A stretch of DNA of 64,000 bases from Affinibrenneria salicis (lineage in GTDB: Bacteria > Pseudomonadota > Gammaproteobacteria > Enterobacterales > Enterobacteriaceae), in assembly GCF_008710095.1 (NCBI RefSeq), contig NZ_VYKJ01000001.1:930001-994000 (forward strand), read 5' to 3'. Shown piece by piece: positions 26,315 through 36,506 of the stretch. How positions within the stretch are numbered: the stretch's first letter is position 1; each line of letters opens with the position of its first letter. A program made the translations under genes and the position numbers. The notes under the pieces were generated by a model. It was not told where the DNA came from, did not search any database, and saw only the letters and a list, made by a program, of their open reading frames with translations.

Positions 26315-27337
26315 ATGAAGCAAATATGGATAAGAAAGCGGCTGGTCAAAGGTTTGCTGGCGTTAACGCTGCTGGCGGGCGGAAACGCGCAGGCGACGGA
26401 GTTGCTGAACAGCTCGTATGATGTTTCGCGTGAATTATTTGCGGCGCTTAATCCCGGCTTTCAGCAGCAGTGGCTGGCGCAGCATCCCAACGACCCGCTG
26501 ACGATTAAACAGTCGCACGCCGGTTCCTCCCGTCAGGCGCTGGCTATTCTGCAGGGGCTGAAGGCGGACGTGGTGACGTACAATCAGGTGACGGATATCC
26601 AAATCCTGCACGATCGCGGCCGGCTGCTGCCGGCCGACTGGCAGAGCCGTCTGCCGGACAACAGCTCGCCGTTCTATTCCACCATGGCGTTTCTGGTGCG
26701 CAAGGGCAATCCGAAAGGGATTCATGAGTGGCAGGATCTGGTGCGCGACGACGTGAAGCTGATTTTTCCTAACCCGAAAACTTCCGGCAACGCGCGCTAT
26801 ACCTGGCTGGCGGCGTGGAACGCGGCCAGCGAGGCGAACGGCGGCGATATCGCTAAGATTCGCGGCTGGATGCAACGCTTCGTCGGCAATGTGGCGGTAT
26901 TCGACACCGGCGGCCGCGGCGCGACCACCACGTTTGTCGAGCGCGGGCTGGGCGATGTGCTGATCAGTTTCGAGTCCGAGGTGAACAATATCCGCAATCA
27001 GTACGGCGCGGATAATTACGAGGTGATCGTGCCGCAAAGCAATATTCTGGCCGAGTTCCCGGTGGCGTGGATCGATAAGAACGTCGCGGCCAACGGCACC
27101 GAACAGGCGGCGAAAGACTATCTCAACTATCTGTACAGCCCGCCCGCGCAGCGCATCATCGCCGATTTCTATTATCGGGTGAACAATCCGCAACTGATGG
27201 AACAGCTGAAGGCGCGTTTCCCGGTCACCCGGCTGACGCGGGTGGAAGATCGCTTCGGCAGCTGGGCGCAGGTGATGCAAACGCATTTCGCCAGCGGCGG
27301 CGAACTGGATAAGCTGCTGGCGGCGGGACATCAGTAA
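26315..27337 (+). CDS. cysP: Thiosulfate/sulfate-binding periplasmic protein
   Basis: The 340-residue protein has a signal peptide (cut near residue 27) and the SBP fold of sulfate-binding proteins, with the signatures [22 protein letters not shown] and [16 protein letters not shown]. coli CysP is 338 residues. It binds sulfate or thiosulfate in the periplasm and delivers it to the CysTW channel. It is the first gene of the operon, and its stop overlaps the cysT start by 1 bp (TAATG). Confidence 0.95.
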   Translation: MKQIWIRKRLVKGLLALTLLAGGNAQATELLNSSYDVSRELFAALNPGFQQQWLAQHPNDPLTIKQSHAGSSRQALAILQGLKADVVTYNQVTDIQILHDRGRLLPADWQSRLPDNSSPFYSTMAFLVRKGNPKGIHEWQDLVRDDVKLIFPNPKTSGNARYTWLAAWNAASEANGGDIAKIRGWMQRFVGNVAVFDTGGRGATTTFVERGLGDVLISFESEVNNIRNQYGADNYEVIVPQSNILAEFPVAWIDKNVAANGTEQAAKDYLNYLYSPPAQRIIADFYYRVNNPQLMEQLKARFPVTRLTRVEDRFGSWAQVMQTHFASGGELDKLLAAGHQ

Positions 27338-28173
27338 TGCCCGCAGGCGGCAGCAAGCGGGTATTGCCCGGTTTTACCCTGAGTCTGGGCAGCAGCCTGT
27401 TTTTTATCAGTCTGATCCTGCTGTTGCCGCTTAGCGCGCTGATGGTGCAGCTGGCGCAAATGAGCTGGGCGCAGTACTGGGCGGTGATCACCAGTCCACA
27501 GGTGGTGGCGAGCTATAAGGTAACGCTGCTGGCCGCCGGCGTCGCCACGCTGTTCAACGCCGGATTCGGTCTGCTGATGGCGTGGATTCTGACGCGCTAT
27601 CAGTTTCCCGGCCGCACGCTGCTTGATGGCCTGATGGATTTACCCTTCGCGTTGCCCACCGCCGTGGCCGGCCTGACGCTGACGGCGCTGTTTTCCACCG
27701 GCGGCTGGTATGGCGAATGGCTGGCGCAGATTGGCGTCCGCGTCTCTTATACCTGGCTGGGTATCGCGGTGGCGATGGCGTTTACCAGCATTCCCTTCGT
27801 GGTGCGCACGGTGCAGCCGGTGCTGGAGGATCTGAGTCCGGACTATGAAGAAGCGGCCCGCACGCTGGGCGCCAGCGACTGGCAGTGTTTTCGGCGGGTG
27901 ATTTTGCCGGAAATCCTGCCGGCGCTGCTGACCGGCACCGCGCTGTCGTTCACCCGCAGCCTGGGCGAATTCGGCGCGGTGATCTTTATCGCCGGCAATA
28001 TCGCCTGGCAGACCGAAGTCACCTCGCTGATGATTTTTATCCGACTGCAGGAATTCGATTACCCGGCGGCCAGCGCCATCGCGTCGGTGATTCTGTCGGC
28101 CTCGCTGTTGCTGCTGTTTAGTATTAATATGGTGCAGAGTCGCTATGGTCGACGTACCGGGGGCGCGCAATGA
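27337..28173 (+). CDS. cysT: Sulfate/thiosulfate ABC transporter permease CysT
   Basis: The 278-residue protein with about six membrane segments has the ABC permease EAA-type loop (EEAARTLGASDWQCFRRV). E. coli CysU/CysT is 277 residues. It forms half of the inner-membrane channel for sulfate. It overlaps cysP by 1 bp and cysW by 4 bp. The EAA loop would normally dock onto CysA, whose gene is not present in this operon. Confidence 0.95.
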   Translation: MPAGGSKRVLPGFTLSLGSSLFFISLILLLPLSALMVQLAQMSWAQYWAVITSPQVVASYKVTLLAAGVATLFNAGFGLLMAWILTRYQFPGRTLLDGLMDLPFALPTAVAGLTLTALFSTGGWYGEWLAQIGVRVSYTWLGIAVAMAFTSIPFVVRTVQPVLEDLSPDYEEAARTLGASDWQCFRRVILPEILPALLTGTALSFTRSLGEFGAVIFIAGNIAWQTEVTSLMIFIRLQEFDYPAASAIASVILSASLLLLFSINMVQSRYGRRTGGAQ

Positions 28174-29048
28174 ACGAGCGCACGCCGCGGCATGCGGCCT
28201 CCCGTCGCGCCGGCAACGTAAGCAAATGGCTGCTGATTGGTCTGGGCAGCCTGCTGTCGTTGATCATGCTGGTCATCCCGCTGGTCTCTATTTTTGCCGC
28301 CGCGCTGGCGCAAGGACTGGGCGGCGTATGGCGCAACCTGGCCGATCCCGATATGTTGCACGCCATCGGCATGACGCTGCTGGTGGTGGCGATTACCGTG
28401 CCGGTTAATCTGCTGTTTGGTACGTTGCTGGCCTGGCTGGTCACCCGTTTTCGCTTCGCGGGTCGCCAGCTGCTGCTGACGCTGGTGGATATTCCCTTCG
28501 CCGTATCGCCGGTAGTGGCCGGGCTGCTATATCTGCTGTTCTACAGCAGCAATGGCCCGCTGGGCGGCTGGCTGGATGCGCGCGGCATTCAGCTGATGTT
28601 CGCCTGGCCCGGCATTGCGCTGGTGACGATTTTCGTCACCTGTCCGTTCGTGGTGCGCGAACTGGTGCCGGTTATGCTCAGCCAGGGGAGCCAGGAAGAA
28701 GAGGCGGCGCTGCTGCTGGGCGCGTCCGGCTGGCAGATGTTCTGGCGGGTGACGCTGCCGAATATCCGCTGGGCGCTGCTGTACGGCGTGGTGCTGACCA
28801 ATGCGCGCGCCATCGGCGAGTTCGGCGCGGTGTCGGTGGTATCGGGGGCGATTCGCGGCGAAACCTACACCCTGCCGCTGCAGGTGGAGTTACTGCATCA
28901 GGACTATAACACCGTCGGCGCCTTTACCGCCGCCTCGCTGCTGACGTTGATGGCCATCGTCACGCTGCTGCTGAAAAGCGCTTTGCGCTGGAGGCTGGAG
29001 CGTCAGCAGCGCCAGGCCGGCCGGCAAACGCGGCGCGGTGGTCAATAA
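28170..29048 (+). CDS. cysW: Sulfate/thiosulfate ABC transporter permease CysW
   Basis: The 292-residue polytopic protein has the EAA-type loop EEAALLLGASGWQMFWRV and the block NARAIGEFGAVSVVSG typical of CysW. E. coli CysW is 291 residues. It pairs with CysT as the sulfate channel. The C-terminus is intact, with a basic Arg/Gln-rich tail. In E. coli the ATPase gene cysA follows directly; here only 54 bp separate the stop from cysM, with no remnant that can be read as a Walker motif. Confidence 0.94.
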   Translation: MNERTPRHAASRRAGNVSKWLLIGLGSLLSLIMLVIPLVSIFAAALAQGLGGVWRNLADPDMLHAIGMTLLVVAITVPVNLLFGTLLAWLVTRFRFAGRQLLLTLVDIPFAVSPVVAGLLYLLFYSSNGPLGGWLDARGIQLMFAWPGIALVTIFVTCPFVVRELVPVMLSQGSQEEEAALLLGASGWQMFWRVTLPNIRWALLYGVVLTNARAIGEFGAVSVVSGAIRGETYTLPLQVELLHQDYNTVGAFTAASLLTLMAIVTLLLKSALRWRLERQQRQAGRQTRRGGQ

Positions 29049-29102
29049 TCTGCGTCTGGCTGTCCCCGTTCGGCGCGGCGGCGCTACTTTAAGGAGAACG
29101 GA

Positions 29103-29990
29103 GTGACAACGCTGGAACACTATATCGGCAATACGCCGCTGGTGAAGCTGCAGCGCCTGACTCAGGGCTGCGACAGTGAGATATGGCTGAAACTCGAAGG
29201 GAATAATCCGGCCGGTTCGGTAAAAGATCGCGCGGCGTTCGCCATGATCCAGCAGGCGGAGCGACGCGGCGAAATCTCGCCCGGCGATGTGCTGATCGAA
29301 GCAACCAGCGGCAACACCGGCATTGCGCTGGCGATGATTGCGGCGCTGAAAGGCTACCGGCTAAAACTATTGATGCCGGATAACATGAGTCGGGAGCGTC
29401 AGGCGGCGATGCGCGCCTATGGCGCGGAGCTGATTCTGGTGCGTCGGGAGCAGGGAATGGAAGGCGCGCGCGATCTGGCGCGGCAGATGGCGCGTTCGGG
29501 GCAGGGCAAGGTTCTCGACCAGTTTAACAATCCCGATAACCCCTACGCGCATTTCACCACCACCGGGCCGGAGATTTGGCGCCAGACGGCGGGACGGTTG
29601 ACCCACTTCGTTTCCTGCATGGGCACTACCGGCACGATCACCGGCGTCGGCCGCTATCTTAAAACGCAGAGCGACCGGGTGCAGATCGTCGGCCTGCAGC
29701 CGCAGGAGGGCAGCAGCATTCCGGGGATTCGTCGCTGGTCGCCAGCCTATGTGCCCGGCATCTTTCAGCCGGAGCTGGTCGACCGCACTCTGGATATTTC
29801 TCAGCAGGAAGCGGAGCAGACGATGCGTCAGCTGGCGCAGCGCGAAGGGATCTTTTGCGGCGTCAGCTCCGGCGGCGCGGTGGCCGGCGCGCTGCGCGTG
29901 GCGCGCCGCAATCCGGGCAGCGTGATCGTGGCGATTATTTGCGATCGCGGCGATCGTTATCTATCGACCGGCGTGTTTGAGCGCGACTAA
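29103..29990 (+). CDS. cysM: O-acetylserine sulfhydrylase B (cysteine synthase B)
   Basis: The 295-residue fold-type II PLP enzyme has Lys41 in GSVKDRA as the PLP Schiff base and TSGNTG as the substrate loop. CysM can use thiosulfate to give S-sulfocysteine, which fits its place in a thiosulfate-uptake operon. The start is GTG at 29103, with AAGGAG 6 bases upstream; the conserved N-terminus TLEHYIGNTPLVKLQR supports it. It is co-directional with cysPTW and convergent to macB. Confidence 0.95.
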   Translation: MTTLEHYIGNTPLVKLQRLTQGCDSEIWLKLEGNNPAGSVKDRAAFAMIQQAERRGEISPGDVLIEATSGNTGIALAMIAALKGYRLKLLMPDNMSRERQAAMRAYGAELILVRREQGMEGARDLARQMARSGQGKVLDQFNNPDNPYAHFTTTGPEIWRQTAGRLTHFVSCMGTTGTITGVGRYLKTQSDRVQIVGLQPQEGSSIPGIRRWSPAYVPGIFQPELVDRTLDISQQEAEQTMRQLAQREGIFCGVSSGGAVAGALRVARRNPGSVIVAIICDRGDRYLSTGVFERD

Positions 29991-30042
29991 TCGGCCCCGA
30001 TCTGTAGCGCGACGGCTGGCCGGGCCCGTTGCGGCCGACGTC

Positions 30043-32001
30043 TTATTCCCGCTCCAGCGCGTGAATCGGCTCCATCGCCGCCGCTCGCCGGGCCGGGAAG
30101 AAGCCAAAGATAATGCCGGTCAGACTGGCGCACAGAAAGGCGGCGACGATCGACGCGGTGGAGTAAATCATCGGAAAATTGCGGCTGATCGAAGCGGCGG
30201 CCGCGCCAATTCCCAGCGACAGCGCCACGCCCGCCGTTCCGCCCAGCAGACAGACCAGCACCGCTTCGATTAAGAACTGCTGCATGATATCGCTGGTCCT
30301 TGCGCCGACCGCCATACGCACGCCGATTTCCCGCGTTCGTTCGGCGACCGACACCAACATGATATTCATCACGCCGATACCGCCCACCAGCAGCGAAATA
30401 AACGCGATCGCCGAGACCAGCAGCGTCATGGTCGAGGCGGTCTTCTCTATTGTCTGACGAATGCTGTCGGTGTTCATCACAAAGAAGTCTTTGGCGCCGT
30501 GTCGTCGGGTCAGCACGCGGGTAATGCCCTGTTCGGCCACGCTCAGGCTGATATTATCGTTAACCCGCACGGTGATGCTTCTCAGGTACGACTGGCCGAT
30601 CATGCGTTTCATCGCCGTGGTGTAGGGCAGCCAGACATTCAGATTCTCATCGCTGCCGAAGCCGCTCTGGTTCTTCTGCACCACGCCGATAACCCGCACG
30701 GGCAGCGTGCCGGCGAGGATCACCTTGCCTATCGGGTTCTCTTCCGGCCGAAATAACTTATTGCGGGTGTTTTGATCGATTACCGCTTCCTGACTCAGGG
30801 CGATCACGCTGGCGTGCGGGAAGGCGATCCCTTCGGCCAGACGGTAGCCGCGCACCATGAAAAACTGTTCGCCGACGCCGCTGACGCTGGCCGATACCGA
30901 GATATTGCCGTAGCGCAGCGTAACACTGCCGGAGACCGACGGCGTGACGCTGTGGACATAAGGCTGCCGCGCCAGCACGTCCGCATCGCTGGCGCGCAGC
31001 GTCTGGATGGCGGCGGAGCGCATATCGCCAAAATCTTTGCCGGGGAAAATCTCCAGCGTGCTGGTGCCCATCGCGCTGATATCGGCCAGCACCCGCTGCT
31101 GCGCGCCGTTGCCCAGCGCCACCACCGACACCACCGAGGCGATGCCGATGATAATGCCCAGCATGGTCAGGAAGGTGCGCATGCGCTGGGCGTTCATCGC
31201 CAGCAGCGCCATCTTAAAGGCGTCGAGAAAACGATCGCGCGCCTGACCAAAGGTGGAAACGCCGTCGGACGCCGGCGCCGCGCGCGCCAGCGTCGGGCGG
31301 ACGCTCGGTCCGGTTTGCCGATCGGCGATGATCTCGCCGTCGTGGATCTCGATAATACGCTGGGCGTGGCTGGCGATTTGCATATCGTGAGTGACGAGTA
31401 CGATGGTGTGTCCCTGACTGTGCAAATCCTTCAGGATCGCCATCACGTCGTTGCCGTTGCGGCTATCCAACGCGCCGGTCGGTTCATCGGCCAGAATGAC
31501 TTCTCCGCCGTTCATCAGCGCCCGCGCAATACTGACCCGCTGTTGCTGACCGCCGGACAGCTGGCTGGGGCGCCAGCTCAGACGATCGGCCAGGCCCAGC
31601 CGCGTCAACAGTTCCGTCGCGCGCCGTTGACGCGCCGCGCGTTCTCTGCCGACGTAGATGGCCGGAACTTCCACATTGCCGCGTGCGTTAAGATCATTGA
31701 GCAGATGATAACGCTGAAAAATAAAGCCAAAGTGCTCACGCCGCAGTTCGGCCAGTTGGTCGCTTTGCAGCGCCTGGGTAGCGCGACCTGCGACCCGATA
31801 TTCGCCGGAAGAAGGCTTATCCAGACAACCGAGAATATTCATCAGCGTGGATTTTCCCGAACCGGAGGCGCCGACGATCGCCACCATCTCACCGGCATTG
31901 ATCGTCAGGTTAATGTTCTTCAGCACATGAACCTGCTGCTCCCCGTTGAGAAACACGCGGTTGATGGCGCAAAGCTGGAGTAGCGCGTTGTTCATGCTCA
32001 C
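30043..32001 (-). CDS. macB: MacB-type ABC efflux transporter
   Basis: The 652-residue protein has an N-terminal ATPase (Walker [10 protein letters not shown] at about 44-52, signature LSGGQQQR, Walker [10 protein letters not shown]) and a C-terminal membrane domain with one segment near 275, a large periplasmic domain and three segments near the end ([14 protein letters not shown]). MacB works with MacA and TolC to expel macrolides, lipopeptides or toxins from the periplasm. A GTGA overlap with the macA stop supports the GTG start at 32001; ATG at 31995 is an alternative. The substrate is unknown. Confidence 0.9.
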   Translation of the reverse strand: MSMNNALLQLCAINRVFLNGEQQVHVLKNINLTINAGEMVAIVGASGSGKSTLMNILGCLDKPSSGEYRVAGRATQALQSDQLAELRREHFGFIFQRYHLLNDLNARGNVEVPAIYVGRERAARQRRATELLTRLGLADRLSWRPSQLSGGQQQRVSIARALMNGGEVILADEPTGALDSRNGNDVMAILKDLHSQGHTIVLVTHDMQIASHAQRIIEIHDGEIIADRQTGPSVRPTLARAAPASDGVSTFGQARDRFLDAFKMALLAMNAQRMRTFLTMLGIIIGIASVVSVVALGNGAQQRVLADISAMGTSTLEIFPGKDFGDMRSAAIQTLRASDADVLARQPYVHSVTPSVSGSVTLRYGNISVSASVSGVGEQFFMVRGYRLAEGIAFPHASVIALSQEAVIDQNTRNKLFRPEENPIGKVILAGTLPVRVIGVVQKNQSGFGSDENLNVWLPYTTAMKRMIGQSYLRSITVRVNDNISLSVAEQGITRVLTRRHGAKDFFVMNTDSIRQTIEKTASTMTLLVSAIAFISLLVGGIGVMNIMLVSVAERTREIGVRMAVGARTSDIMQQFLIEAVLVCLLGGTAGVALSLGIGAAAASISRNFPMIYSTASIVAAFLCASLTGIIFGFFPARRAAAMEPIHALERE

Positions 32002-33206
32002 AACCTCATCGGCGGGCCGGGACGGCGCGGCGCGCTGGCGTCGGATTGAGGGGACAGCCGGCTGACGATTACATTCTCGCCTGCTTTCAGGCCGCTGACG
32101 ATCTGGGTATAAACATTATCGTTCAGCCCGACGGTGACGTTTCTCTGCTCTATTCGCCCCTGATCGTCGACCACCTGCAGCGTGGCGTGAGGGCCGAATG
32201 CGTCGAGCGCGGTAGCCGGCACCACCACGGCGTCCTTCACCGAGTTGAGCAGAATATAGACCTGAGCGGTCATGGAGATACGCAGCGTACCCTGCGGATT
32301 ATCCACGTCGAACAGGCCGTTATAGTAAATTGCGCTGGATGAAGTGGAGCTGCTGCTGGTGCTGCTGCTGGAAGACGAGCTGCTGCTGTCGCTGCTGATC
32401 GAGTCCGGCGCGGGTTCAATGGCGCGCAGCGTGGCGTGGTAGCGCTGCGCCGGATCGCCGAGGATGGTGAACCAGACCGGCATGCCGGTTTTCACCTTAA
32501 TCACATCGGCTTCGGAAATCTGCGCTTCGACGGTGACGGTATCCAGATTGGCGACTTTGGCGATGGTGGGCGTACTTTGCGCGGCGTTGACCGTCTGCCC
32601 CTCTTCCACCGGAATGGCGACCACGGTGCCGTCCATCGGCGAAACGATACGGGTATAGCCGAGGTTGACCTGCGCGGTGTTGACCGCGATTTGCGCCTGC
32701 ACTATCTGGGCGTCCAGCGCGCTGATTTCGGCCTGCGTCACGTCCAGCTCGGCCTGAGCGCTATCAAAATCGATCCGCGCGCCGAGCCCGCGCGCCGCCA
32801 GCCTCTGCTGGCGCTGCCAGTTCAACTGGTTATTGCGCAACGTCGCCAGCCTGGCGTTGCGCTGGGCCTGAATATTTTTCAGCGCGGCTTCGCTGTCTTT
32901 GAAGGCGTTCTGCTGCGTCAGGTCATCGATTTCGGCGATGAGCTGGCCCTTTGTCACCTTATCGCCCAGCGCGACATGCAGGGTTTTGATCTGGCCGGTA
33001 GCCTGCGCGCCGACGCTGACCAGCTTCTGCGCTTCGATGGTGCCGTCGGCCAGCACGGTTTGTTCCAGATCGCGCACTTCGGCGCGCGCTGTGATGTAGT
33101 CCGGTTGCGCGGTGGAAGGCGCAAAGATAACGTACAGTAAGATAGCCAGCAGAATCAGACACAGAACAACCAGGGATCTGCGAGGCGATAACAGACGTGA
33201 TGGCAT
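31998..33206 (-). CDS. macA: MacA-type periplasmic adaptor subunit
   Basis: The 402-residue membrane-fusion protein has an N-terminal anchor (about 11-29), a lipoyl half-motif ([18 protein letters not shown]), a coiled-coil hairpin (about 95-180) and beta-barrel domains. An unusual run of about 20 Ser and Thr residues lies at about 270-290, encoded around 32336-32400 by repeated CTG/GCT triplets. The protein joins MacB to TolC. It is the first gene of the macA-macB unit and divergent from a two-component system 185 bp away, which may control it. Confidence 0.9.
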   Translation of the reverse strand: MPSRLLSPRRSLVVLCLILLAILLYVIFAPSTAQPDYITARAEVRDLEQTVLADGTIEAQKLVSVGAQATGQIKTLHVALGDKVTKGQLIAEIDDLTQQNAFKDSEAALKNIQAQRNARLATLRNNQLNWQRQQRLAARGLGARIDFDSAQAELDVTQAEISALDAQIVQAQIAVNTAQVNLGYTRIVSPMDGTVVAIPVEEGQTVNAAQSTPTIAKVANLDTVTVEAQISEADVIKVKTGMPVWFTILGDPAQRYHATLRAIEPAPDSISSDSSSSSSSSSTSSSSTSSSAIYYNGLFDVDNPQGTLRISMTAQVYILLNSVKDAVVVPATALDAFGPHATLQVVDDQGRIEQRNVTVGLNDNVYTQIVSGLKAGENVIVSRLSPQSDASAPRRPGPPMRL

Positions 33207-33391
33207 AAGATGGCAACATCCTTATATAAAGCCGCAGGGCAAGGGGGGCATTCGACGGTATAATTTACTCTGCCGATTATGCCTGAAGGGTAAGTTTTTA
33301 CGCTCAAAAAGGTAATGATTCCGTAAATCAGGCTGCACATAATGATAGCAGGCATGAGAATGCCGCAGACAATTGCTTATGAGGACAGGCT

Positions 33392-34072
33392 ATGAAAATT
33401 TTGCTGGTCGATGATGATGTTGAGCTGGGAAATATGCTCAGTGAATACCTGCGGGCGGAGGGGTTTAACGCTTCCAGGGTACTGACTGGCAAAGAGGGGA
33501 TCGAAGGCGCGATGTCGGGCGAGTATACCGCCATGATCCTCGATATCATGCTGCCCGATATGAGCGGGATCGACGTGTTGCGTCGGGTCAGAAAAAGCCG
33601 GCGCCTGCCGGTCATTATGCTGACGGCGAAGGGCGATAACATCGACCGGGTCATCGGGCTTGAGATGGGCGCGGATGACTATATGCCGAAGCCCTGTTAT
33701 CCGCGCGAGCTGGTGGCCCGGCTGCGGGCGGTGCTGCGCCGCTATGACGAACAGCCGAAGCGCGAGGATCACAGCGGCGTGGCCGTGCATGGCGAACTGG
33801 TGCTGAACCCGGCGACGCGCACCAGCGAATGGCGCGGGCAGCCTTTTGAACTGACCGCCTCGGAGTTCAATCTGCTGGAACTGCTGCTGCGTTCGCCGGA
33901 ACGCGTGGTCTCCAAAGATGAGCTGTCCGAAAAAGGGCTGGGAAGACGGCGCGAGGCCTACGATCGCAGCGTGGATGTGCACATCAGCAATATTCGTCAG
34001 AAACTGGCCCAGCTTGAGGGCAACGCCATGTCGATTGAGACGGTGCGTAGCGTAGGCTACCGGATCCATTGA
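33392..34072 (+). CDS. OmpR-family response regulator, CpxR-like
   Basis: The 226-residue protein has a receiver domain with the acidic pair Asp8/Asp9, phosphoacceptor Asp51 (MILDIMLPD) and switch Lys in YMPKPCYPREL, followed by a winged helix DNA-binding domain (about 130-226, ending in SVGYRIH). It resembles CpxR over its length. The context differs from the usual cpxRA locus: it is divergent from macAB with a 185-bp shared spacer. It overlaps the kinase gene region closely, forming one operon. Target genes are unknown; macAB is the obvious candidate. Confidence 0.88.
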   Translation: MKILLVDDDVELGNMLSEYLRAEGFNASRVLTGKEGIEGAMSGEYTAMILDIMLPDMSGIDVLRRVRKSRRLPVIMLTAKGDNIDRVIGLEMGADDYMPKPCYPRELVARLRAVLRRYDEQPKREDHSGVAVHGELVLNPATRTSEWRGQPFELTASEFNLLELLLRSPERVVSKDELSEKGLGRRREAYDRSVDVHISNIRQKLAQLEGNAMSIETVRSVGYRIH

Positions 34073-34074
34073 TT

Positions 34075-35484
34075 ATGCGCGGCAGGTTGTTCTGGAAAAT
34101 TTTGCTCGGCTTTTGGGTGACGTTTATCGTCATCGCTCAACTGCTGTGGCTGGCGTTTTCGCTGTACGGCGAACGGCCTGAATCGCCGGAGCATAACGCG
34201 CTGCGGCACATCGTCAATTTGCAAATGGGCATGGCGGAACAGGCTCTGCGGCAGGGCGGGCTGCCCGCCTACCATGCGATGGTTGAACGCTGGCCGGCCA
34301 GCGAGCGCGAGTATATTACGGTCAACCTGAGCGGTGAATTGCCGCTTAACAACGACGACATGTCGTGGGAGAAGCTATTCGATCAACTGCCGGAGGACGA
34401 TACCTATCGTCAGTTGGACGCGCTGTTGCCGGACTGGGCGTCCGACGAGCAGGACCTGATATCGGAGCTTGAGGTTAACGGGCCGCACGGTGAAAACTTT
34501 ACCGTGCGTTATGACATCGAGACGCTGCGTGATGAACTGCACCCCAATATGCGGGGGAAAATTCTCAACATTCCTGAACCGATGCTGTGGCTGGGCGGTC
34601 TGGGCGGTCTGCTGTTCAGCGCTCTGCTGGCCTGGAACCTGACCCGCCCGCTGAACCAACTGCGCGCCGGTTTCGAACGGGTGGCGCAGGGCGATCTATC
34701 GGTGCGATTGCTGCCGAAAATGCGCCGGCGCCACGATGAGTTGAGCGAGGTGGCGCAGGATTTCGACTCGATGGCCGCAAGACTGGAGGTGCTGGTCAGT
34801 ACCCGCGAGCAGCTGCTGCATGACGTCTCGCACGAGCTGCGTTCGCCGCTGGCGCGTCTGCAGCTGGCTATCGGGCTGGCGCACCAGAACCCGGAAAATG
34901 TGGCGGCTTCGCTGCTGCGCATTGAGCGCGAGTCATCCCGTATGGATAAGATGATTGGCGAGCTGCTGGCGCTGTCGCGAACGGAAAATTCGCTGGAGGA
35001 GGAGGAATATTTCGACCTGCTGGGGCTGGTGACGGCGGTGGTGAACGATGCGCGCTACGAAGCGCAACTGCCGGGCATCGAGATAAAACTGCTGACCAGC
35101 GAAGATCCCGACGAAGACTATACGGTGAAGGGCCGCGCTGAGCTGATTCGCCGCGCGGTGGACAATATCGTGCGCAACGCGCTGCGCTTCTCCTCGCGCG
35201 ATCAGGTCGTGAGCGTGCGGCTGAGCGGCGACGAGCAGCTGTGGACGATCAGCGTCTGCGACAGCGGACCGGGCGTGGAAAACAGCAAGCTATCGAGTAT
35301 CTTCGATCCCTTTGTGCGTATCGAATCCCCTCTCTCCGGTAAAGGCTACGGTCTGGGCCTGGCCATCGCCCGCAAGGTTATGCAGGCGCACGGCGGCTAT
35401 ATCGAGGCCAGCAATCGGGAACATGGCGGGCTGGAAGTCCGGCTCTGCCTGCCGCGCTGGCAGTTAACGGAAGGCAACAAATAA
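34075..35484 (+). CDS. Sensor histidine kinase, CpxA-like
   Basis: The protein (about 469 residues) has membrane segments near residues 8-30 and about 165-185, a periplasmic sensor domain between them, a HAMP domain, the phosphoacceptor motif HDVSHELRSPLARLQ and ATP-binding boxes GPGVENSKL and GKGYGLGLA. It would phosphorylate the regulator encoded just upstream. A TTG two codons upstream is also in frame, but ATG 34075, two bases after the regulator stop, is preferred. The periplasmic domain is acidic and not recognised. Inferred signal: envelope or antimicrobial stress. Confidence 0.87.
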   Translation: MRGRLFWKILLGFWVTFIVIAQLLWLAFSLYGERPESPEHNALRHIVNLQMGMAEQALRQGGLPAYHAMVERWPASEREYITVNLSGELPLNNDDMSWEKLFDQLPEDDTYRQLDALLPDWASDEQDLISELEVNGPHGENFTVRYDIETLRDELHPNMRGKILNIPEPMLWLGGLGGLLFSALLAWNLTRPLNQLRAGFERVAQGDLSVRLLPKMRRRHDELSEVAQDFDSMAARLEVLVSTREQLLHDVSHELRSPLARLQLAIGLAHQNPENVAASLLRIERESSRMDKMIGELLALSRTENSLEEEEYFDLLGLVTAVVNDARYEAQLPGIEIKLLTSEDPDEDYTVKGRAELIRRAVDNIVRNALRFSSRDQVVSVRLSGDEQLWTISVCDSGPGVENSKLSSIFDPFVRIESPLSGKGYGLGLAIARKVMQAHGGYIEASNREHGGLEVRLCLPRWQLTEGNK

Positions 35485-35680
35485 CGTCCTGCAGGTTGCG
35501 AGCGGTCGGCCTGCGGCTCAGCGCTTTTCGTCGCTTCGGGCGTTATTTTACGGCGCTCGTTGATCGCGTTGCCCCGGGCGGGCGAAATCTTCTTACGCCA
35601 CTACACGCCATGCGGCGTTTCGGGCTGACGGCGGCGTTTATAATGCAAGTGCACTGCACGGGCAGGCAGAACGTGAAGCA

Positions 35681-35708
35681 AAAAGCCGCCTGCTATGAAG
35701 GCGGCTTT
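35681..35708. terminator. Bidirectional rho-independent terminator
   Basis: AAAGCCGCC pairs with GGCGGCTTT around TGCTATGAA, with A/T runs on both sides. It lies about 200 bp after the kinase gene and would end that operon. Confidence 0.75.
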
Positions 35709-35873
35709 GACACGGTTCACTGACCCGGGGCGAAAAAAGTTTATCCACCATGCCTCAGCCTTGTTCCTGAGCGCATGATCGGTAAAGAGACGTCACTGTA
35801 TTTCTGAGCCATCCCGGCGTAAGGCGAAACATTTCCTCACGGGCTTTCTTCGGGCGCCCTACAGGAACATTCC

Positions 35874-35895
35874 CCATCTCACCGCGGTGAGATGG
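35874..35895. other. Perfect 22-bp palindrome in the kinase-crr spacer
   Basis: CCATCTCACCG followed by its exact reverse complement gives a loopless 22-bp palindrome. It lies 16 bases before the crr terminator and between two convergent operons. A loopless palindrome is more typical of a protein-binding site than of a terminator. The remaining 35709-35873 holds no supported gene. Confidence 0.6.
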
Positions 35896-35910
35896 TTTAA
35901 GCCCGGCCAT

Positions 35911-35938
35911 AAAAATGGCGCCCAGAGGCGCCATTTTT
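35911..35938. terminator. Rho-independent terminator of ptsHI-crr
   Basis: A perfect 12-bp stem (AAAAATGGCGCC with GGCGCCATTTTT) with loop CAGA lies 18 bases beyond the crr stop. A/T runs on both flanks make it bidirectional. Confidence 0.88.
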
Positions 35939-35956
35939 CACGGTTAAAAGCAGCGA

Positions 35957-36466
35957 TTATTTTTTAATACGAATAACCGGCGTTTCACCGACCACAACCT
36001 GACCAGTCAGTTTCGTCAGCTCTTTGATCTCATCCATATTGGAGATGACCACTGGCGTCAGCGTCGATTTGGCCTTTTCCTCCAGCAGCGACAGGTTAAA
36101 TTCGATGATCACATCGCCTTTCTTAACGCGCTGGCCTTCTTCGGCAATACGTTTGAAGCCTTCGCCTTTCAGTTCGACGGTATCAATACCGAAGTGAACG
36201 AACAGTTCAATGCCGCTGTCCGATTCAATCGAAAATGCGTGATTGGTTTCAAAAATCTTGCCGATGGTGCCGTCAACCGGAGCAACCATTTTGTTGCCGT
36301 TCGGTTTAATAGCAATGCCGTCGCCGACAATCTTCTCGGCAAAAACGACATCAGGCACATCTTCAATATTGACGATTTCACCTGACAGCGGTGCAATAAT
36401 CTCTATGCTGCCCGTGTCTTTTTTGTCGTCAGAAACCAGAGATTTCAGTTTATCGAACAAACCCAT
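35957..36466 (-). CDS. crr: PTS glucose-specific EIIA component
   Basis: The 169-residue protein has the same length as E. coli IIA-Glc. Conserved His75 (TNHAFS) and phosphorylated His90 (LFVHFGID) are visible. It relays phosphate from HPr to the glucose permease and regulates adenylate cyclase and inducer exclusion. It is the last gene of ptsH-ptsI-crr, 40 bp after ptsI. In E. coli crr has an additional promoter inside ptsI; that was not tested here. Confidence 0.98.
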   Translation of the reverse strand: MGLFDKLKSLVSDDKKDTGSIEIIAPLSGEIVNIEDVPDVVFAEKIVGDGIAIKPNGNKMVAPVDGTIGKIFETNHAFSIESDSGIELFVHFGIDTVELKGEGFKRIAEEGQRVKKGDVIIEFNLSLLEEKAKSTLTPVVISNMDEIKELTKLTGQVVVGETPVIRIKK

Positions 36467-36506
36467 GATTTTCTCCTAAGAATTAATATTGGGCTAGCAG
36501 AGTGAA

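Noticed and set aside
35496..35723. Small gene after the sensor kinase
   Set aside because: The frame runs through the terminator at 35681-35708 and lacks a ribosome site.
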